NCBI RefSeq assembly: GCF_003443615.1
Contig: NZ_CP031967.1
Span: 2,542,001-2,606,000, forward strand
Direction of reading: 5' to 3'
Length of the DNA: 64,000 bases
Source of the DNA: Alteromonas sp. BL110
GTDB lineage: Bacteria > Pseudomonadota > Gammaproteobacteria > Enterobacterales > Alteromonadaceae
The position numbers and the translations under genes were made by a program. Below, in pieces: positions 8,572 through 16,643 of the stretch; the stretch's first letter is position 1; each line of letters begins with the position of its first letter. Under the pieces are notes generated by a model. It saw only the letters and a list, made by a program, of their open reading frames with translations. It ran no database searches and was not told where the DNA came from.

Positions 8572-9155
8572 TATGCGAGTAACTCATCCAATGTGTTTTT
8601 CATGCGAGCAAGAGATTCATCGTCTAAACAAAACACAACGCGCATGCTAAACGAGGAAATTGCAATAACGAACTGTACTTCCATTACCAAACTATGCTGC
8701 CACTGCAGCTCATCAAAGTTCGCTTTATCGGGTAAAAACAATGTAGGCATATTTAAGTTGGTGGTAAGCTCTAACTGGTCAGAAAGACCAGCTAAACACG
8801 CGCCCGCTAAAATATTGCAAAGCTCCAAAATGATTTCTTGAATATCTTCCTTACTTAATGGTTCGTCGTAATCCATCAAAGTAGCGACTTCACTTAAACC
8901 CGCTTGTGACAACACAGACATGACTTCACCGTGCACATCGCCTAAAAAGGACTGGCGGGTATAAAAGGCATCTTCGGTTTCAAATAGAAGACTGTAAAGT
9001 TGAGTGGGCGTGACGGCTGAAATTTTAGGTATAGAAATGTCTATTTTCGTTTCAATAAGTTGAGCAAGCGAGTTCGCGGCTTGTCCCATTGAAATATTCA
9101 GCAGTTCTTGAAGGGCATCTCTTTGCTCTTCATCCAGCGGTAGTACGATGCTCAT
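8571..9155 (-). CDS. CheC-family phosphatase
   Basis: A 194-residue CheC/CheX-type protein that should dephosphorylate a response regulator. The first active-site signature is complete: Asp13, Glu17, Asn20 and Pro43 have exactly the spacing D-x3-E-x2-N-x22-P of the family. A second, pseudo-symmetric site (ELCNILAG) keeps E-x2-N but has Glu in place of Asp/Ser four residues before. No flagellar or chemotaxis genes surround it. The reading frame overlaps the response regulator by 4 bases (ATGA) and the kinase by one, so the three proteins are made together and probably act on one another. Confidence 0.88.
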   Translation of the reverse strand: MSIVLPLDEEQRDALQELLNISMGQAANSLAQLIETKIDISIPKISAVTPTQLYSLLFETEDAFYTRQSFLGDVHGEVMSVLSQAGLSEVATLMDYDEPLSKEDIQEIILELCNILAGACLAGLSDQLELTTNLNMPTLFLPDKANFDELQWQHSLVMEVQFVIAISSFSMRVVFCLDDESLARMKNTLDELLA

Positions 9156-9517
9156 AGATACCCCAGCTCAAACAGTGCCATGGCCAACTCTTCTTTATCT
9201 AAGGGCTTACGAAGAAATCGCTTAGCGCCTAAAGACATCACAATTTTTTGTTTTTCCGGCTGAAAATCAGCGCTTATTACAATAACGTTTGGCATGTTAG
9301 ACCTTGCGTGTAAAAACTCTAACACGCCAACGCCGTCTACTTCAGGCATAGTAAGATCTAAAAGAATGAGTGCAAACTCGCTTTCGGAAAGTGAATTTAT
9401 CGCTTCTTGCCCGTTTGTTGCTTCGGTTATGTCATACTCCAAATCTTGAGGAAGCGAGCGAATAACGCTGCGCCTCGACAGCTTGGAATCATCAGCAACT
9501 AGTACAGAAAGTGACAT
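9152..9517 (-). CDS. Single-domain response regulator
   Basis: A 121-residue stand-alone receiver of CheY type. Seen: the acidic pair Asp9-Asp10, phosphoacceptor Asp54 in LLDLTMPE, Ser82 in the switch region and Lys104 in RKPLD. There is no output domain, so it signals by protein contact. It leads the operon, with a strong ribosome site (AGGAGG, 6 bases before ATG), and overlaps the CheC gene by 4 bases. Its likely partners are the kinase and CheC phosphatase encoded behind it; the downstream target is unknown. Confidence 0.92.
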   Translation of the reverse strand: MSLSVLVADDSKLSRRSVIRSLPQDLEYDITEATNGQEAINSLSESEFALILLDLTMPEVDGVGVLEFLHARSNMPNVIVISADFQPEKQKIVMSLGAKRFLRKPLDKEELAMALFELGYL

Positions 9518-9782
9518 TTACAGCCTCCTTGAGCGGCATTCAATGTGATGCCTTTTTAGTAAAGTATGTGCAACTTTTGCGTTACTGCAACAATACCTTT
9601 AAAAATTATTGTTGTAGTCATGCTCTACCTGCTTGTTAACTAATTTGAGTATATGACAAAGGTGACTTTTGTGCGTATTAGACTTTTAGTTGAATTGATA
9701 GCGGGGTTTATAGAGTTAGGTGTTAAGAGAGTTAAAGAGATGAAGTGGGCATGTAGCTAAGTTTAAACATGCCCTTGCATTT

Positions 9783-10961
9783 TTAGCCTTTTTGCATTGC
9801 CTGCATTTTTTCTAGTGCAGCTGGCATTGCATCGACATAACGTTTAACGTCAGCTATTTTACCCATGCTTACACGAGACCAATTATTATACGTACGATAG
9901 ATGCCTCGGATAAGTACGTCTTTTTCAGCCATAGCTTGACGGAAATACTCGGCATTGCCATCACCAAGATTAACAAAAATAAAGTTAGTACTAGAGGGGA
10001 GGGCTGTCAAACCGTTAGCTTTAACGGCATCCATAACCATAGATTTACCTTCATAAATTTTTTCTTTAGAAAACGTTAAAAAGGCATTGTCATTGTAGCT
10101 TGCTATTGCAGCAGCAAGGCCCGCTTGATTCAATGTGTAGCCGCCCATACCGTAGCGATTAATCCACTCGGTATTCTCCTCAGAAGCAATAAGATAGCCC
10201 ACTCGCATACCCGCTAAACCATAAATCTTCGAGAAGGTTCTCGCTACGATGATATTGTGGCCTGCTTTAACAAGTGGAATCATTGAGTGTTTTGGTGGCT
10301 CATCGATGAGTTCGTTATAGGCCTCGTCAACCAAAACAAGTGTCTTTTTAGAGGCTTTGATACAAAATTCGCGAAGCTTATCGGGGTCTAGCACTTTACC
10401 TGTCGGGTTGTTAGGGTTACAGATATGTACCATACCGATGGAGTCATCAATTGCGGCATACATGGCGTCAAGGTCGATGTCGAGATCTGCTGTATTGGCT
10501 ATTCTGACTATTTCTGGTGCGCCCTGCTTTTCTGGTGCTTTAGACGTGGTATCCCAAAAAAGATCCGGCCCAAGAATTTTACCATTCTTACTTGCAGCTA
10601 CAGCAGCATAGGAAAGAATTGGGCTGGAACCGGCACTTAAAGAAATATTCTTACGCGTAATGCCATGACGCTCGGCTATCATATCTAACAGGGTCATAGC
10701 GGCGGGATAAGCGTAATACGCACCTCCTTGAGCAGAGGCTTGAGCAATGGCTTCCAAGGCTTTTGGACTAGGTCCAAAAGGGTTTTCATTAGCATTTAGT
10801 TTCGCTACACCAGGTTTTGGTCCATAAATGACCGATATCGCTTCAGTTGCTGCAGCACTTGCAGATTGAGCGCTAACCAAGTTACTAAAACCTGTTGCTC
10901 CTACGGCTGATGCTGCTACCGAGCCACCTAAAAATAAACGTCTTGAACGGTTATAACTCAC
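9783..10961 (-). CDS. Tat-exported PLP-dependent aminotransferase, HisC-like
   Basis: A class I/II aminotransferase related to histidinol-phosphate aminotransferase, about 392 residues. The N-terminus carries a twin-arginine signal (SRRLFLGGSVAASAVGA), so the folded, cofactor-loaded enzyme should go to the periplasm. Seen: LNANENPFGPS substrate loop, NPNNPTG, the aspartate in LVDEAYNE, and the PLP lysine in ARTFSKIYGLAG. The start is the GTG at 10961: AAAAGGAGAAT sits 7 bases upstream and it places the Tat motif at the very N-terminus; a longer frame to 11033 would overlap the upstream gene and hide the signal. It follows the TauE-type gene by 20 bases. The substrate is unlikely to be cytoplasmic histidinol phosphate. 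Confidence 0.88.
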   Translation of the reverse strand: MSYNRSRRLFLGGSVAASAVGATGFSNLVSAQSASAAATEAISVIYGPKPGVAKLNANENPFGPSPKALEAIAQASAQGGAYYAYPAAMTLLDMIAERHGITRKNISLSAGSSPILSYAAVAASKNGKILGPDLFWDTTSKAPEKQGAPEIVRIANTADLDIDLDAMYAAIDDSIGMVHICNPNNPTGKVLDPDKLREFCIKASKKTLVLVDEAYNELIDEPPKHSMIPLVKAGHNIIVARTFSKIYGLAGMRVGYLIASEENTEWINRYGMGGYTLNQAGLAAAIASYNDNAFLTFSKEKIYEGKSMVMDAVKANGLTALPSSTNFIFVNLGDGNAEYFRQAMAEKDVLIRGIYRTYNNWSRVSMGKIADVKRYVDAMPAALEKMQAMQKG

Positions 10962-10980
10962 AGATATTCTCCTTTTTATT

Positions 10981-11802
10981 TTAAATGGCTTTATAGAACA
11001 TTGCGCTTGAAACAATGACGAGATAAATGCCAAACAATCGCTTTAGCTTCTTTTCACTAAAGTTATGCGCCATCTTCGCACCGATAGGCGCAGTAAAAAT
11101 TGCGCCTATACTGATAGCGATTAGCGCTGGAATGTTGATGTATCCGATAGTGCCAACAGGAAGCGAAGCCGTCTCGGGATGTTTCATAAATAGAAAGCCA
11201 ATGGCACCAGGAAGGCCTATCAGGAAGCCAACACCTGCAGCGGTGGCAACCGCTTGCTGAATAGTGCGTTGGCACATCACCATTGTGATGACTGTGGGCG
11301 TACCGCCTCCTATACCGAGTAACGCAGAAAAGCCGCCTAATACAAATGCCAGCACCGCTTTTCCTATTCCTTTAGGCATATCGAATACAAGACCGGGGCG
11401 CACAACAAATTCAGGGAAAAGAAAATATACGGAGTAAAGCAGTACACCTGCAGCGAATACTACGGTTAAGCCATTTGCGCTAGAGTTATTAGCTATTAGT
11501 AGACCACCTCCAACACCAAGAATAAGCCAAATGCTCCAGGACTTAAGGATGTCAAAATCTACGGCGCCTTTGGCGCGGTGCGCCATAACAGAACGTGCGC
11601 TAGATACGACAATTGATGCCAATGAGGTGCCTATTGCAACTTTCACCAACGATTCAGAAGGGGGGGTAAAGAAAGGGAAAACAGCAAGTAGTGCCGGAAC
11701 AACAACAAAGCCTCCACCATTGCCGAATAGACCTGCGGTAATACCAGCAATGGCACCGGTTATACACAAGGTAACGACAAACCACAGTAGTTCTACTTCC
11801 AT
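10981..11802 (-). CDS. TauE/SafE-family membrane exporter
   Basis: About 273 residues with roughly eight hydrophobic segments and the glycine-rich repeats of the family (LFGNGGGFVVVPAL near the N-terminus and LLGIGGGTPTVITM in the second half). The family exports or takes up sulphite, sulphonates and other small organic acids across the inner membrane. The ATG at 11802 is preferred; a GTG 18 bases upstream would add six residues. It precedes the Tat-exported aminotransferase and follows the TonB-dependent receptor on the same strand, suggesting handling of a common compound. Confidence 0.88.
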   Translation of the reverse strand: MEVELLWFVVTLCITGAIAGITAGLFGNGGGFVVVPALLAVFPFFTPPSESLVKVAIGTSLASIVVSSARSVMAHRAKGAVDFDILKSWSIWLILGVGGGLLIANNSSANGLTVVFAAGVLLYSVYFLFPEFVVRPGLVFDMPKGIGKAVLAFVLGGFSALLGIGGGTPTVITMVMCQRTIQQAVATAAGVGFLIGLPGAIGFLFMKHPETASLPVGTIGYINIPALIAISIGAIFTAPIGAKMAHNFSEKKLKRLFGIYLVIVSSAMFYKAI

Positions 11803-11883
11803 CAGTTTTCTACCCCACACAATACAACTTTTAACATTGAATGACCTTTTAGGTTTTACTTATATAAAGTTATTTAAAAACGT

Positions 11884-11908
11884 AAACACCGGCTTGCGCC
11901 GGTGTTTT
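11884..11908 (-). terminator. Probable terminator after the TonB receptor
   Basis: The stem ACACCGGC/GCCGGTGT (11886-11905) has a 4-base loop. On the minus strand it is followed by TTTACGTTTTT, an imperfect T tract. It lies 11 bases past the receptor stop, so the TauE-aminotransferase pair probably has its own promoter or depends on readthrough. Confidence 0.6.
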
Positions 11909-11918
11909 CTGCACTCGA

Positions 11919-14513
11919 TTAGAAGCGAGCTGCTAGACGGGTGTAGTAGTACCCACCTTGCCAGTCGACTATGGAACCGGAATCGTATAATTCGCCACAG
12001 CACGCGTCGCCGTTAGTACTCAAATCTGGGTAGTTATCAAATAGATTTCTAACACCGACTGAAAGAGTAAGGTTTTCGCTAATCAGGTAAGAGCCTTCGA
12101 TATCAAACATAAATTCATCGCCGAAGGTTTGAATACTTGTTGGGTCGACGCCATCATCGCTGCCTGCATTTTCGTATTCGCCAAAGTAGCTTAGGCGAGC
12201 CACCGCAGACCATACGTCGTAGCTGTGAGTGACCGAGAACACACCGCGCATTTCAGGTCGGCTATTTTCAAAATCGAATTGATCTTCTGCATCTAAATAT
12301 TCGCTGGGGTCAGAGTCAAACTCAGTTTTATTGTAGTTAACCGAGCCGGTTAAAACAGTTGAGCCATACTTGGATTCCATCTTGTATGTAGCTACGACAT
12401 CCAAGCCCTCTGTCACTGTATCGAATGCGTTTTGGAAGAAGAAAACGCCGCCAATAGATTCAGCGCCAGAAACGTTTGCTCCCGCAAGCGCTAGGTAGTT
12501 CTGGTAAGCATCATAGCCTGCAGCATCTGGGTCGGTGACCACAGTAGTAGAAACATCACGTGTAGATACAGAGTAGAGACGGTCCTCTAATTTGATATTG
12601 TAGTAATCAACGGTAAGAGTTAAGTCACCATAGTTAGCCGTCATTCCTAATGTAAAGTTGGTCGACTTTTCAGGTGAAAGCTCTTCTGCGCCGAGTGCCT
12701 GCGCAACTTCGCCGCCCGCAGGGAATAAGCCCGTAGCTACAGGGAAACCATCAGGTAAGCGAGTCGATACGTTAGTAGTACCCTGTTGGCCAGGCGTTGG
12801 CGCTCTGAAGCCTGTACCAAATGAAGATCTAAAGCCTACATCGTCATTCAATTGATAAAACGCCGCGACTTTGTACACTACCTCAGAGCCAAAATCTGAA
12901 TAGTCCTCGTAGCGCAATGCAGCTTGGGCAAATAGCTCGTCAGTAATGTCTCCTGAAATGTCGGTGTACACCGCATAAGAATCACGTTCGTATGAACCTG
13001 AATAGTCAGGTGAGTAACCCGGGAAACCGTTAGAACCTACGCCAACTACGGTATAAACAGCATCATCGGGATCTGCACAGTTTAATGTCGAACCGTTTGC
13101 GATAACGGCTAGCCCTTCGGCAGTAGCGGTGGTTCCGTCACAGAATCCATATGGGTCAGAGGTAGCGTAAGGGCCGGCAAAATATGAGCTTTCCTCTCCT
13201 TCAGAAATTTCATAAGACTCATCTAGATAGCTAGCTCCAAAAGCGAGTACGTACTCACTCAAGTCGTAGGTGAAGTCGGCCTGAATTTGGGCCTCTTCGT
13301 TAGTCAGATCACCGGGCTCAAATGACGTAGGTGATTCATTGCCCAGAGAAGGGTTAATGGTATTGGCGAGCGTGTAGGAAATCTCGTTGTTGCCATAACG
13401 ACCGCTGATATCGTAAGTAAGATCACCCGACATACCTTTTATGCCGCCTACCATTGAATAATCAGTGACATCACCGAAGAAGCGTGGCGTGAAACCACCC
13501 GGGAAGAATTCTGTTGGATTCCAAATAGAGCCGTCTTCAAGCCGAATGTCTTCAATAGTGCCGTTACCCGGATAACGATAATAGAAAGAGCCGTCGCCTT
13601 CACTTTCAGAATAGTTACCAAAAGCGTATAACTCTGCTTCAGCGCTCAGCGCGTACCCAGCGTTGAAAAAAACGCGTTTGCCGCTGGTATTGGGCTGCCC
13701 CCAAGGTTGCACCACATCAGAACCGTGAACACTGTTTGCCATAGCAGTCGCATCTGCAATATATTCGGCTGATTGCTCGTCTACACAGAACCAAGGCTCA
13801 CAGTATTGTTCGCCTCTATAGGTCGCTTCACTATCTGAGTATTCGGCCGAAATACTGAAGAAGCCATCGTCACCAAGTGCGAAACCTTTATTTCCTGTAA
13901 CGGTAATCTGGTCGCCATCGCCTTCATAGTAGCTACCATAATCGATGGTGAAAGAGCCGCCTTCGGTATTGTTTTTAAGTTGGAAGTTAATTACCCCCGC
14001 GATGGCATCCGAACCATACTGAGCTGCTGCACCGTCTCGCAATACTTCAACACTTTGGATTGCTGCTGTAGGAATGGTTGCGATATCCGGGCCTTGGGTA
14101 CCAGAGCCTCCGATTGAAACAAGCGCTGCTCTGTGACGACGTTTCGAGTTCACTAAAACCAAGGTTTTGTCTGTGGGCATACCTCGAAGTGTTGCTGGAC
14201 GAATAAAGGTGCCGCCGTCTGAAATAGGCTGCCTGCCCACAGAGTAGGAAGGTACAAGGGTCATCAGAACGTTGTTCATATCGGTAAACGCAACGGCTTC
14301 AACGTCTTCTGCGGTTAACACGTCAACGGGAACGGGCGAACTAGTGACTGAGCGTGGCGCACCGCGAGCGCCCACAACGGCTATACGCTCTAAGTCTTTC
14401 GCTTCTGCGGTTTCTTCGCTGGTTTCTTGAGCCTGTACAAGCATTGAAGTAGTGAAAAGGGTTAGTCCGGTAAGTGCGTAACGTACTGCAGTGTGGAGTT
14501 TCTTTTGTTTCAT
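11919..14513 (-). CDS. TonB-dependent outer membrane receptor
   Basis: An 864-residue receptor with signal peptide (cut near LVQAQE), a TonB-box-like stretch (ERIAVVG), an N-terminal plug with LRGMPTDKTLVLVNSKR and QSVEVLRDGAAAQYGSDAIAGVINF, and a large barrel ending in the terminal phenylalanine of outer membrane proteins (TRLAARF). It imports a ligand across the outer membrane using TonB energy. The start at 14513 (ATG, GGGAAC upstream) is preferred over a TTG four codons earlier. Ligand unknown; siderophore, peptide or another small solute are possible. It is divergent from a LysR regulator and upstream of a TauE-type carrier and a Tat aminotransferase, which suggests uptake of an amino or sulphonated compound. 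Confidence 0.93.
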   Translation of the reverse strand: MKQKKLHTAVRYALTGLTLFTTSMLVQAQETSEETAEAKDLERIAVVGARGAPRSVTSSPVPVDVLTAEDVEAVAFTDMNNVLMTLVPSYSVGRQPISDGGTFIRPATLRGMPTDKTLVLVNSKRRHRAALVSIGGSGTQGPDIATIPTAAIQSVEVLRDGAAAQYGSDAIAGVINFQLKNNTEGGSFTIDYGSYYEGDGDQITVTGNKGFALGDDGFFSISAEYSDSEATYRGEQYCEPWFCVDEQSAEYIADATAMANSVHGSDVVQPWGQPNTSGKRVFFNAGYALSAEAELYAFGNYSESEGDGSFYYRYPGNGTIEDIRLEDGSIWNPTEFFPGGFTPRFFGDVTDYSMVGGIKGMSGDLTYDISGRYGNNEISYTLANTINPSLGNESPTSFEPGDLTNEEAQIQADFTYDLSEYVLAFGASYLDESYEISEGEESSYFAGPYATSDPYGFCDGTTATAEGLAVIANGSTLNCADPDDAVYTVVGVGSNGFPGYSPDYSGSYERDSYAVYTDISGDITDELFAQAALRYEDYSDFGSEVVYKVAAFYQLNDDVGFRSSFGTGFRAPTPGQQGTTNVSTRLPDGFPVATGLFPAGGEVAQALGAEELSPEKSTNFTLGMTANYGDLTLTVDYYNIKLEDRLYSVSTRDVSTTVVTDPDAAGYDAYQNYLALAGANVSGAESIGGVFFFQNAFDTVTEGLDVVATYKMESKYGSTVLTGSVNYNKTEFDSDPSEYLDAEDQFDFENSRPEMRGVFSVTHSYDVWSAVARLSYFGEYENAGSDDGVDPTSIQTFGDEFMFDIEGSYLISENLTLSVGVRNLFDNYPDLSTNGDACCGELYDSGSIVDWQGGYYYTRLAARF

Positions 14514-14911
14514 TAGTGTTCCCAATCGTGCTTATTGCTACTTAATTTATGAATGCGGATTAATTGAACCTGCACTCTTTCTAGGCACGCACGAGCACCA
14601 CATTGATGCATACACATCTTGTAATTGTTATTGTGTAACTCGTGTACAGGGACTAGGCTAAAAACTCTTTGCCGCTGGTGGAAGAAAGAAGAATATTCAG
14701 GGGTATAAGAAAAATATTGACCCCTCCGGAAGCTCACAGTTTTCCTAGTATTAGACTTAAGTAGTGTTTAGGGTGAGATTTTTTTAACCCGTATGCGAAG
14801 GCTTTTGTTTACATTTTAGCTTCATATAACCTATTGGAATGGCATATACCTTGCTGACTTTCCCTGCAATGACGTCAGGCTATTCTCTATTGCCTTCTAA
14901 AAGGGGATTAA
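14514..14911. promoter_or_regulatory. Divergent TonB receptor / LysR control region
   Basis: About 400 bases separate the receptor (minus) and the LysR gene (plus). This is the usual place for a LysR-type site acting on both genes. The LysR ribosome site AAAGGGGA lies just before its GTG start. I could not define a clear T-N11-A operator. Confidence 0.4.
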
Positions 14912-15892
14912 GTGCATTCCAAACAGCTACATTACTTTATAACCACAGTACAGCGAGGCAGTATTGCTGCAGCGGCTAGAACCTTAGATATTGCTCAGCC
15001 AGCTATTAGCCAGCAACTTGCAAGTTTGGAGCGAGAGGTGAAAGCAACGCTGCTAGAAAGAAGCTTTTCGGGTATAAGCTTAACGCCTGCTGGAGAGGTA
15101 TTTTTCAAACACGCAGAGAAAATAATGGGTGAGATCGAAAACGTGAAATCAGCGTTGCAAGCATTTCAGGGAGACCAGAAAAAAGTAATAAAAATAGGAA
15201 TGCTCCCATCTATTGGTAATGTACTTTCCCTACCCTTATTAACTGAAATAACGAGCAATCATAAAACGTTGAAAGTAGAGATAAGTACTGGTCCTTCATA
15301 CACCATCAACGACTGGCTCGAATCAAAACAGGTAGATGTTGCCTTAACCTACCAACAGGCAATAGAGCCTAAATTTATGAGTGTGACTCCTCTTATTCAA
15401 GAGGAATTGCACCTCGTGTTTGCTGCTTCTCCCGCTTATCCCGAATATGCCAAGCTCAAAAACAAGTCGATGATAAAATTTTGGGAAATAAGTGAACTCC
15501 CCCTTTTATCGCCGGGAAATAAAGATGCACTTGGTCAGCTTATTGCTGATTACGAGAAAGCCACCGGCGTGACCTTAAAGCACGATCTTGCTTATTCTGG
15601 GCAGTTAATGACAGGACTAAGGCAAGTAATGCAAGGGGAGGGAGTGATGATTTTGCCAACTTCGGCTGTTTTCCATCTGAAAGAGTCGGGTCTGGTCTCC
15701 ACCTTAAAAATTACCCAGCCTGACATGCATCGCACCGTGCTGGCAGCTACTAACAAAAAGCGAAAAGCGACGCACGAATACGAACAAATTATTGATATCA
15801 TTCGAAAAGTGGTCGCTAAGGAGAATGCGCTCAAACATTGGTGCGGTACCTTAGAATTTGCAGCATCCTCATTTGTGGCGAAGTCAGCATAA
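14912..15892 (+). CDS. LysR-type transcriptional regulator
   Basis: A 326-residue LysR regulator. The N-terminal winged helix reads LHYFITTVQRGSIAAAARTL followed by AQPAISQQLASLE, and the rest is a periplasmic-binding-like effector domain. The start is GTG at 14912 with AAAAGGGG upstream. It is divergent from the TonB receptor, the classical arrangement for control of that gene. Its effector is unknown, and could be the compound handled by the receptor, TauE carrier and aminotransferase. The C-terminus has a short extra tail. Confidence 0.92.
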   Translation: MHSKQLHYFITTVQRGSIAAAARTLDIAQPAISQQLASLEREVKATLLERSFSGISLTPAGEVFFKHAEKIMGEIENVKSALQAFQGDQKKVIKIGMLPSIGNVLSLPLLTEITSNHKTLKVEISTGPSYTINDWLESKQVDVALTYQQAIEPKFMSVTPLIQEELHLVFAASPAYPEYAKLKNKSMIKFWEISELPLLSPGNKDALGQLIADYEKATGVTLKHDLAYSGQLMTGLRQVMQGEGVMILPTSAVFHLKESGLVSTLKITQPDMHRTVLAATNKKRKATHEYEQIIDIIRKVVAKENALKHWCGTLEFAASSFVAKSA

Positions 15893-15935
15893 CCGAGCAC
15901 ACCGTATTTTCAATGAATCGAAAAAGTTGGCTAAC

Positions 15936-16643
15936 TCACGCTTCAGGTAGAACAATATCTACTAATACGGGTAGATGATCGGATAACACTTTAGTTTTCT
16001 CATTCTTGAGTTTCCTACATGACTTTACTTCAATATCTTCAGTTACCCAGACGCGATCGAGCGAAAATACGGGGAAGTTGCTTGGAAACGTGGGACCAAC
16101 CTTTTGCTGTAATAGCAAATTATTTAAAGCCCTAAATGCCTTTGAAAAAAACTGCCACTCATTAAAATCACCCGCTAGAAATAGCGGGGTTTGTTTTTCT
16201 CTTAAGCGTCGCGACAGATGTTCGTGAAGCAAAGAAAACTGCGAACGACGCTCTGGTTTTTTAAGCCCTTTATGAGTGTTTACCACTGTCAATGGGGTTT
16301 TTTCTGTCTTCAACTCAACGATTTGAACATTTCTTGGCTGTCGCCCAGTTTGACTTACATCTACAGTATCGTGCTCGAGCACATCAAAACGGGTCAAAAT
16401 TGCATTGCCATACCAACCATCTGATTCTCTGATTGCTGGAGAGGGAATTAATTTAAACGTGTTACCCGCACAGATGTCCTTTACATCTTGCGCTGTATCG
16501 CGTTCGGGCGGACGGGTATCCATTTCTTGAAGCAAAACCACGTCTGCGCCACTGTTTGCAAGAAACTGCCCAATACGCTTGTAGTCATGCTTCTTGTCTC
16601 TGCCAACTCCGCTGTGAATATTATAGGTTACTATGCGGCACAT
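15936..16643 (-). CDS. Endonuclease/exonuclease/phosphatase-family protein
   Basis: A 235-residue protein of the EEP fold. Seen: CRIVTYNIHSG at the N-terminus, VVLLQEMD with the metal-binding glutamate, FLAGDFNEW with the catalytic aspartate and asparagine, and SDHLPVLVDI at the end with the Asp-His pair. The family includes nucleases, sphingomyelinases and inositol phosphatases. There is no signal peptide. The start overlaps the phospholipase D/VTT gene by 13 bases, so translation is probably coupled. In such pairs a role in phospholipid or phosphodiester turnover is plausible, but not shown. Confidence 0.88.
   Translation of the reverse strand: MCRIVTYNIHSGVGRDKKHDYKRIGQFLANSGADVVLLQEMDTRPPERDTAQDVKDICAGNTFKLIPSPAIRESDGWYGNAILTRFDVLEHDTVDVSQTGRQPRNVQIVELKTEKTPLTVVNTHKGLKKPERRSQFSLLHEHLSRRLREKQTPLFLAGDFNEWQFFSKAFRALNNLLLQQKVGPTFPSNFPVFSLDRVWVTEDIEVKSCRKLKNEKTKVLSDHLPVLVDIVLPEA

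Noticed and set aside
9747..9774. Hairpin GGGCATGT/ACATGCCC downstream of the aminotransferase as its terminator
   Set aside because: On the minus strand there is no T tract after the stem; the T-rich side faces the plus strand, where no gene ends. It may still be a weak signal, but was not called.
10962..11033. Longer N-terminus for the aminotransferase starting at 11033
   Set aside because: It would overlap the upstream TauE gene, place the twin-arginine motif about 30 residues inside the protein and lack a ribosome site; GTG at 10961 has AAAGGAG.
14513..14737. A 74-codon minus-strand frame upstream of the TonB receptor
   Set aside because: It has no recognisable domain or ribosome site and covers the receptor promoter region; composition looks random.
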